A program made the translations under genes and the position numbers. From positions 1,554-11,667 of the forward strand of contig VBPQ01000046.1 of NCBI GenBank assembly GCA_005877185.1: a stretch of DNA of 10,114 bases, read 5' to 3'. Below the pieces are notes generated by a model that saw nothing but the letters and a program-made list of their open reading frames with translations, ran no database searches and was not told the origin of the DNA. Positions 6,072-10,114 of the stretch are shown piece after piece. Within the stretch, counting starts at the first letter, position 1. Every line of letters starts with the position of its first letter. This stretch comes from Nitrososphaerota archaeon. GTDB taxonomy: Archaea; Thermoproteota; Nitrososphaeria; Nitrososphaerales; Gagatemarchaeaceae.

Positions 6072-6135
6072 TAAGAGCCAGCCGCTCTAACCTGGCTGAG
6101 CCACAGGCCCGCGAGCGAGCCACGCTCTGAACCCT

Positions 6136-6150
6136 CGATATTTACTTTCT
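6136..6150 (-). promoter_or_regulatory. BRE/TATA promoter of tRNA-Lys
   Basis: The minus strand reads AGAAAGTAAATATCG: a purine BRE-like stretch then TAAATATC, centred about 31 nt before the mature 5' end, leaving a leader of a few nucleotides. The same AT-rich core (GATATTTAC on the plus strand) is also placed to serve the divergent dphB gene. Confidence 0.6.
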
Positions 6151-6206
6151 TGCGGACGGGACGAATTGAAATAGTACACCGGAAGAGTGCGTCAAAGGTG
6201 GTGTTG

Positions 6207-7247
6207 ATGGGCAGACTCACATTCGTCGGACTGGGGTTGGGAGCGAGGGGAATCAGCTTGGAGGGAGTCGTGGCAGTAAGGGAGGCAGATTCTTGTTATC
6301 TAGAGTACTACACCACCCCACACGAACCGACACTCCTGAAGGAGCTCGAGAACGAGACGGGGAGAATAATGACTGTCGTCGACAGAGAGTTCGTGGAGGA
6401 CGGGAGAGAGATCCTGAAGGAAGCTCGCGACTCGAAGGTTGTGCTTGTTGTCCCTGGAGACCCGATGATCGCGACCACGCACAACGAGCTGAGGGTAAGG
6501 GCGATAGGGCAGAGAACGGAGACGGCCATTATTCACGCCGCGACGATACCCTCCTCCGCGGCGAGCGCAAGCGGCCTCCACTACTACAAGTTCGGCAGAA
6601 TGATGACCATCACTCGAGAAACACTCGATTTCATGCAGCAAGCCTACCATACCATCCAGAGCAACCTGCTCCAGGGTCTACACACGCTTCTTCTCCTCGA
6701 GTTCGATGTGGAAGCCGGAGAGGGAGCCACACCCCAAGCCGTATTCGATGGTCTCCTCGCGGCGGAGAAGAACTTCGGTCGGGAAGTCCTCTCGGAGGAG
6801 ACATTTGCGCTGGTTCTAAGCAGGCTCGGGAGGCAGGATTCTGAGCTGAGAGCGGGCTCTCTCAGGGACCTGAGGAATTCGGACTACGGTGAAAAGCCAC
6901 ACTGCATCGTGATCCCCGGAGGTCTGCACTTCACGGAGGTCGAGGCCGTCGCCGCGATATTCGGTGTCGGCGAGGCTGAGGTCAGTGACAACAGCCGGAA
7001 TATGAAGGGGACAGCTGAGGTTCTCATTCCGAGGTACGCCGCGAAGACTAGAAGGGCGCTCAATTCGGCGAGGGAGAAGCTGGGGATGGAGTATGATACG
7101 CTCCTCGAGAATGTCGAGCTCTACACGAAGGACGCAGAGGGATTCCTCGCGAGGGGAGAGCACGAGCTGGCGATGCTGAGCATGGGATACGCAGAGGGGC
7201 TACTAGACTCAGCAGGATTCACGGGCAGAGCGAAGATAGATTGGTGA
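6207..7247 (+). CDS. dphB: Diphthine synthase with fused C-terminal DUF357-like domain
   Basis: This encodes 346 residues. DphB transfers methyl groups from SAM to the modified histidine of translation elongation factor 2 during diphthamide synthesis. Residues 1 to about 256 are a complete tetrapyrrole-methylase-fold enzyme: GLGLGARGIS (8-17), VPGDPMIATTHNELR (82-96), IHAATIPSSAASASGLHYYKFG (109-130, as in DphB), GLHTLLLLE (157-165) and IPGGLHFTEVEA (236-247). DphB alone is about 265 residues. Here about 85 helical residues follow, ending LYTKDAEGFLARGEHELAM then GYAEGLLDSAG, which matches my recollection of the archaeal DUF357 family. ATG 6207 was chosen over TTG 6150 because MGRLTFVGLG is the normal N-terminus and AGGTG (6197-6201) precedes it by 5 nt. 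The ribL gene follows in the same frame. Confidence 0.93.
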   Translation: MGRLTFVGLGLGARGISLEGVVAVREADSCYLEYYTTPHEPTLLKELENETGRIMTVVDREFVEDGREILKEARDSKVVLVVPGDPMIATTHNELRVRAIGQRTETAIIHAATIPSSAASASGLHYYKFGRMMTITRETLDFMQQAYHTIQSNLLQGLHTLLLLEFDVEAGEGATPQAVFDGLLAAEKNFGREVLSEETFALVLSRLGRQDSELRAGSLRDLRNSDYGEKPHCIVIPGGLHFTEVEAVAAIFGVGEAEVSDNSRNMKGTAEVLIPRYAAKTRRALNSAREKLGMEYDTLLENVELYTKDAEGFLARGEHELAMLSMGYAEGLLDSAGFTGRAKIDW

Positions 7248-7250
7248 AAG

Positions 7251-7850
7251 TTGAAGGATAAGGAGATTCTCGAGGCCATCTTCATCCTGAGTCTGCTCCA
7301 CGGACGGACAGACGCGACGAGGCTGAAGAAAGAGGTTGGTCTCTCTCGGGAGGAGATGCGCAGAAGGCTGCGACGTCTCAGTGATAAGGGCTACATCGAG
7401 GTCCGTGGCTCGAGACTCTTCCTCAACCCCAAGGGGAGGAGGACCTTCAAGGTCGTCTTCATCGGAGGGACCTTCGAGGTAATACACCCCGGACACATCT
7501 ATACGATACGGCAAGCGAAGAAGCTCGGAGACGTGCTTGTAGCTGTCGTCGCAAGAGATGCCACAGTGAGGAGGCGGAAGGGAAGAGACCCAATAGTCTC
7601 TGAGGAGGAGAGGCGGAAGGTTCTTTCGGCGATAAGACACGTCGATCTGGCGATTCTCGGGAGCGAGTCGAACATCTACGACACACTCGAGAAGGTCCGC
7701 CCGGACATCGTCGCCCTTGGATACGATCAGTACCACCGAGAGGAGGAGATCGCGCTGGAAGCGAGGAGGAGAGAGATTAGACTCTCCGTGGTCAGGCTGA
7801 GTTCTCTGAACCCGACTCTAAAGACCTCGAAGATATTGGCTCAGCTCTGA
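7251..7850 (+). CDS. ribL: Archaeal FAD synthase (RibL-type nucleotidyltransferase) with N-terminal HTH domain
   Basis: This encodes 199 residues. RibL transfers AMP to FMN to make FAD. Residues about 65-199 are the cytidylyltransferase-like domain: VVFIGGTFEVIHPGHIYTI (68-86) with the nucleotide-binding HPGH (79-82), RKGRDPIVSEEERRKVLSAI, LGYDQ (156-160) and a C-terminal LKTSKIL, the TSK position contacting phosphate. Residues 1-60 look like a winged helix-turn-helix (ATRLKKEVGLSREEMRRRLRRLSDKGYIEV), an addition to the usual archaeal enzyme of about 150 residues. TTG 7251 is forced as start: an in-frame TGA (dphB stop) lies one codon upstream and the next Met is residue 36, inside the HTH. 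GGTGA at 7243-7247 is the likely ribosome binding site. A related nucleotidyltransferase specificity cannot be excluded. The last 59 bases overlap endonuclease V on the other strand. Confidence 0.85.
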   Translation: MKDKEILEAIFILSLLHGRTDATRLKKEVGLSREEMRRRLRRLSDKGYIEVRGSRLFLNPKGRRTFKVVFIGGTFEVIHPGHIYTIRQAKKLGDVLVAVVARDATVRRRKGRDPIVSEEERRKVLSAIRHVDLAILGSESNIYDTLEKVRPDIVALGYDQYHREEEIALEARRREIRLSVVRLSSLNPTLKTSKILAQL

Positions 7851-8520
7851 CCTCCCGATCGAGGAACCTCGCGGAGAGTAGGTGGGCCTCGCTCAGACAC
7901 TGCAGGCAGGCATCCCGGTAGACCGCGATGATTCTCTCAAGGTCCCTCGGTGTCACGGAATAGCCCGGACTCCAGTACCGCCTATCTCTTCCTGTGCCCG
8001 TCACAAACCCGACGACACCCCCTCCGTAGACGATCTTCTCGAGCCCCGAGCTGTCGGCTTTCTCGATCCTCCCCACGAGGAGGGACTTGGCGATGCCGAC
8101 GCTCGGAATCCCGAGAAGCATCCCGGCGACCGTCGCGAGTCCGGCCGACCTCGGGTGAGCACCGCCGTGCGCGTCGAAGCAAAGAAGCTGGGGCCGCGAG
8201 CCAAGTCCCTCTATCGCGGCGACGACGAATGGCCCTTCGTGCATGTAGAAGAGTCCGCTGACGTAGGGGATCGTGAACCTTCCTCGGTAGCAGTACGATT
8301 TCGTTATAGTGCCGTCGACCGAGAGGGTCGCAGCCGAGACGACGACGCGACCCCTGTACGCAGCGTCGGCGCCGCATATCCTCCTGACCTTCTTCGGAAG
8401 CGGGAGGGGTGGAAGGGTGAAGAGATTCTGAAGCCCTTCAAAGAAGCGGAGCTCCGCCTCGTCGGGGAGTTCACCCGGACGAGCCGAGTCTCTTCTGGAG
8501 CCTCTCCATCGAAGAGACAA
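7792..8520 (-). CDS. nfi: Endonuclease V (deoxyinosine/inosine 3' endonuclease)
   Basis: This encodes 242 residues. Endonuclease V cuts DNA, and in several organisms RNA, one nucleotide 3' of inosine. All catalytic positions are visible: Asp52 in CGADAAYRG, Tyr86 in PYVSGLFYMHEGP with Glu95, Asp116 and His122 in CFDAHGGAHPR, and Lys145 in SVGIAKSLL. TTG 8520 is the only ATG/GTG/TTG in frame before Asp52, so it must be the start; GGGAGAGAGAAG precedes it. This forces a 50-bp overlap with the end of the upstream translin gene and implies cotranscription and coupling. The C-terminal 20 codons overlap ribL tail-to-tail. The hydrophilic, serine-rich tail (EPISSRSLESGSENSA) lies in that overlap and is probably not part of the catalytic fold. 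Confidence 0.93.
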   Translation of the reverse strand: MSLRWRGSRRDSARPGELPDEAELRFFEGLQNLFTLPPLPLPKKVRRICGADAAYRGRVVVSAATLSVDGTITKSYCYRGRFTIPYVSGLFYMHEGPFVVAAIEGLGSRPQLLCFDAHGGAHPRSAGLATVAGMLLGIPSVGIAKSLLVGRIEKADSSGLEKIVYGGGVVGFVTGTGRDRRYWSPGYSVTPRDLERIIAVYRDACLQCLSEAHLLSARFLDREVRAEPISSRSLESGSENSA

Positions 8521-9097
8521 GCTTCTCTCTCCCAGTCTCCTCAGTCAGGACGCCCCTAGTGTCCTCCACGATCATCCGAGCGACGTCAATCTTGCGTCTC
8601 GCCCCGTTCACGAGGTGGTCGTAAGATGCGAACGGGGAGAGTGCCGAGTAGAGCTCCTCCATCTCCGCGAAGTGCTTTCGCGCCACCATAGCCTTTCCCT
8701 TCATTATCGAATCGAGAACCTCTCTCTTCAACTCACCTACGCTGTCGAGTAAGCCTAGGACGTAGGCCTCTGGACTTGAATTGAGCGTCGAGATGGATGG
8801 GACGGGTCTGCCCCTCATGAGGGCGAAGACGACTGAGGCCTCGACGAACTCAGCCTCTGGGGGGACTAGATAGCGGAAAAGTTGGGCAGATGCCGTCTTC
8901 TTCAGTCCTCCCAGGATTCTTCGCGCAGTTGCAAGTTCGCTGGCCGCTTCTGCAGGCTTGTCGTTGTGAAGATTGATTATGCACCTAGAGCAGGACGCGA
9001 TGACGTCACGGCTCTCCTTGATGAGCCTCTCCCGTCGAGCCGCCAGGTCCTGCAAGGAACCCTCGACGCTCCTGAGCGAAGCCTTGACGCTTTCCAA
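8471..9097 (-). CDS. Translin-family protein (archaeal translin/TRAX homologue)
   Basis: This encodes 208 mostly helical residues. Translin-family proteins form octameric barrels that bind single-stranded RNA/DNA; TRAX-like members also cut RNA. Family marks run in order: RERLIKESRDVIASCSRCI (22-40), EAEFVEASVVFALMRGRPVPS (81-101), SPEAYVLGLLDSVGELKREVLDSI (108-131) and NGARRKIDVARMIVEDTRGVL (164-184). Glu83, Glu86 and Asp171 lie where TRAX-type RNases carry catalytic acids, so nuclease activity is possible (inference). The start is TTG 9097, leaderless behind a TATA-like CCTTATGA, with an in-frame stop just upstream; TTG 9055, which has GAGG 5 nt before it, is an alternative. It heads an overlapping operon with endonuclease V. 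Confidence 0.9.
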   Translation of the reverse strand: MESVKASLRSVEGSLQDLAARRERLIKESRDVIASCSRCIINLHNDKPAEAASELATARRILGGLKKTASAQLFRYLVPPEAEFVEASVVFALMRGRPVPSISTLNSSPEAYVLGLLDSVGELKREVLDSIMKGKAMVARKHFAEMEELYSALSPFASYDHLVNGARRKIDVARMIVEDTRGVLTEETGREKLVSSMERLQKRLGSSG

Positions 9098-9121
9098 ACC
9101 TCATCTCTTCTTCGAAGGCAG

Positions 9122-9129
9122 TCATAAGG
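9122..9129 (-). promoter_or_regulatory. TATA-like box of the translin-endonuclease V operon
   Basis: The minus strand reads CCTTATGA, centred about 28 nt before TTG 9097, fitting leaderless initiation there. A perfect palindrome GGTTAACC (9128-9135) abuts it and could be a regulator site. Confidence 0.4.
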
Positions 9130-9146
9130 TTAACCCGCGCCTCAAA

Positions 9147-9154
9147 GACTTATG
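9147..9154 (+). promoter_or_regulatory. TATA-like box of the EamA transporter gene
   Basis: The plus strand reads GACTTATG, centred about 29 nt before TTG 9180, again fitting a leaderless start. It partly overlaps the inverted repeat that begins at 9152. Confidence 0.35.
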
Positions 9155-9179
9155 TGAGGAGCGTAGGGGCTCCTCATAT
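9152..9179. repeat. 11-bp inverted repeat in the translin/EamA divergent promoter region
   Basis: Arms ATGTGAGGAGC (9152-9162) and GCTCCTCATAT (9169-9179) pair over 11 positions with one G-T, around a 6-base centre GTAGGG. It sits between the EamA TATA-like box and its proposed TTG start. If transcription begins at about 9179, the repeat is not in the mRNA and would act as a DNA operator rather than an RNA hairpin. Confidence 0.5.
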
Positions 9180-10114
9180 TTGACAAGAGAGAGGGCAGCG
9201 GCTCTAGCCGAGACCTCCGCGACGGGGCTGCTCTGGGGCACCTCCTTCCCCGTAATCGAGTTTGGGATAGCCTCCGGAATAGACCCAAGGGTCTTCGCCT
9301 TCCTCAGGTTCGTCATCGCGGCTCCAATCATGATCGCGTTCGCGCGTGTCATTGGGACGCCTTTGAGGGCGGATTTGAGAATGAGGCCCGTCTGGATTCT
9401 GGGCTTCCTGAATGCCGTTGGATTCCTCTGTCAGTTTCTCGGCCAAGCGTACACGGCCGCTTCGGTGGCCGCCCTCCTGGTCAACCTGTCGGTTCTGATA
9501 GCCGCGATAGGAAGCGCGGCGCTCCTCGGAGAGAAGTTCGCGGGAACGAAGGTCGTTGGGACTGTCCTCGCGGTGGGAGGGATATTCCTGCTTACGACGA
9601 GGGGGGACTTCGGACTGATCGCCAGAAGCCAGCTGACGGGTGACCTCTTCTACCTGGTCTCGGCGAGTTCGTGGGGCGTCTATATCATCTACAACAAGAG
9701 AAAGACAGACGAGAGAAGATGGGACCCGCTCGGCGTCGCGTCGCTGACGATTCTCTCGACCGCCGTCTTCGTAGCGCCAGTGATGTTGACCGTGGGACCG
9801 GGAGAGCTATCGATGACAGGGGGGGAATGGGGGTTGATACTCTACACCGCGGTTCTTAATACCGCAATCCCATTTGTTCTGTATCAGAGAGGCTTGAGGC
9901 ATCTCACCGCGACGACGTCGTCGATGCTGCTGATGCTCGAGATAGTCACAGCGATGGGCATCTCAATTCTTCTTCTTGGCGAGCTGCTCGACCTCGCATC
10001 ACTGATCGGAGCTGCCTCGATTCTCTCCTCGATCTTTCTCGTATCTCGAGTCGGCGGGAGCGGCGAGAGCTTATCCATCAGGACTCATAGCGGCCTCGCA
10101 GGGGGCGGCGACGC
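9180..10114 (+). CDS. EamA/DMT-family transporter (3' end outside window)
   Basis: The frame is open from TTG 9180 to the window end (311 codons). Drug/metabolite transporters of this family have ten membrane spans in two EamA repeats and export small metabolites such as amino acids. Repeat one begins ATGLLWGTSFPVIEFGIA, with FAFLRFVIAAP, SVAALLVNLSVLIAAI, LLGEKF and GTVLAVGGIFLL. Repeat two begins GDLFYLVSASSWGVYIIYNKR and includes YTAVLNTAIPFVLYQRGLRHL, SSMLLMLEIVTAMGISILLLGELL and IGAASILSSIFLVSR. The second repeat is complete by about 10050, so only a hydrophilic tail is missing. The start was chosen by the TATA spacing; the frame is also open upstream, but no better start codon is present. 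The substrate cannot be predicted. It is divergent from the translin operon. Confidence 0.88.
   Translation, partial: MTRERAAALAETSATGLLWGTSFPVIEFGIASGIDPRVFAFLRFVIAAPIMIAFARVIGTPLRADLRMRPVWILGFLNAVGFLCQFLGQAYTAASVAALLVNLSVLIAAIGSAALLGEKFAGTKVVGTVLAVGGIFLLTTRGDFGLIARSQLTGDLFYLVSASSWGVYIIYNKRKTDERRWDPLGVASLTILSTAVFVAPVMLTVGPGELSMTGGEWGLILYTAVLNTAIPFVLYQRGLRHLTATTSSMLLMLEIVTAMGISILLLGELLDLASLIGAASILSSIFLVSRVGGSGESLSIRTHSGLAGGGD

Larger units (their letters stand above)
5994..6110 (-). tRNA. tRNA-Lys (CUU) with two introns and encoded CCA
   Basis: The 117-nt gene folds into a 78-nt mature tRNA after removal of two introns. Acceptor GGGCCTG pairs with CAGGCCC, with discriminator G and an encoded CCA (5994-5996). 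The D arm is GCTC/GAGC around a 10-nt loop. The anticodon stem is GCTGG/CCAGC with spliced loop CTCTTAA, anticodon CTT. The variable region is ATGTC. The T arm is GTGGG, TTCGAAT, CCCAC. Without splicing, neither the anticodon arm nor the T arm forms properly. Intron 1 (17 nt) sits at 37/38 and intron 2 (22 nt) at 53/54. A BRE/TATA promoter lies at about 6136-6150. It reads AAG codons. Confidence 0.93.

Noticed and set aside
1..10114. CRISPR array, insertion sequence, toxin-antitoxin or restriction genes
   Set aside because: I looked for regularly spaced repeats, transposase or integrase motifs and paired small genes and found none; the only mobility hint is the pair of tRNA-like remnants.

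Overview
The window looks archaeal. It carries a diphthine synthase, an archaeal-type FAD synthase, a translin-family protein, endonuclease V and a tRNA-Lys gene interrupted by introns with bulge-helix-bulge splice signals. Genes are tightly packed or overlapping, TATA-like boxes often lie about 25 nt before the start codon (leaderless pattern), and GTG/TTG starts are common. The DNA is GC-rich. I cannot name the lineage: a Thermoplasmatota-like or deep TACK-like archaeon would both fit, and the second, non-canonical tRNA intron leans slightly towards the latter.

Layout. 1-1155 (+): the end of a rhomboid protease gene, overlapping by ATGA a small class I methyltransferase gene. 1152-1664 (-): a HEAT-repeat protein with two His-Glu motifs that resembles one half of deoxyhypusine hydroxylase; its stop codon is interlocked with that of the methyltransferase in a single CTAG. 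1714-4236 (-): a two-gene reverse-transsulfuration operon (cystathionine beta-synthase, then cystathionine gamma-lyase/synthase) with a TATA box and a nearly leaderless start. 4295-5993: a looser stretch with an exported cysteine-rich protein (-), a VOC/glyoxalase-fold protein (+), a possible small two-span membrane protein (-) and two stretches that resemble decayed tRNA 3' ends. 5994-6110 (-): tRNA-Lys(CUU) with a 17-nt intron at 37/38 and a 22-nt intron at 53/54.

6207-7850 (+): diphthine synthase fused to a C-terminal DUF357-like domain, followed in the same frame (TGA, AAG, TTG) by an HTH-FAD synthase fusion. This pair converges on endonuclease V (-) with a 59-bp overlap; endonuclease V in turn overlaps the end of a translin-family gene (-) by 50 bp. 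An 82-bp divergent intergenic region holding an 11-bp inverted repeat leads to an EamA-family transporter (+), cut by the window end.

Themes: translation-factor modification (diphthamide on EF2, possibly hypusine on aIF5A), sulfur amino acid and flavin cofactor metabolism, and nucleic-acid processing (translin plus endonuclease V). No CRISPR array, transposase, integrase or restriction system is visible. The most notable items are the two-intron tRNA-Lys, the half-size hydroxylase-like HEAT protein, and the two domain fusions in the dphB-ribL pair.
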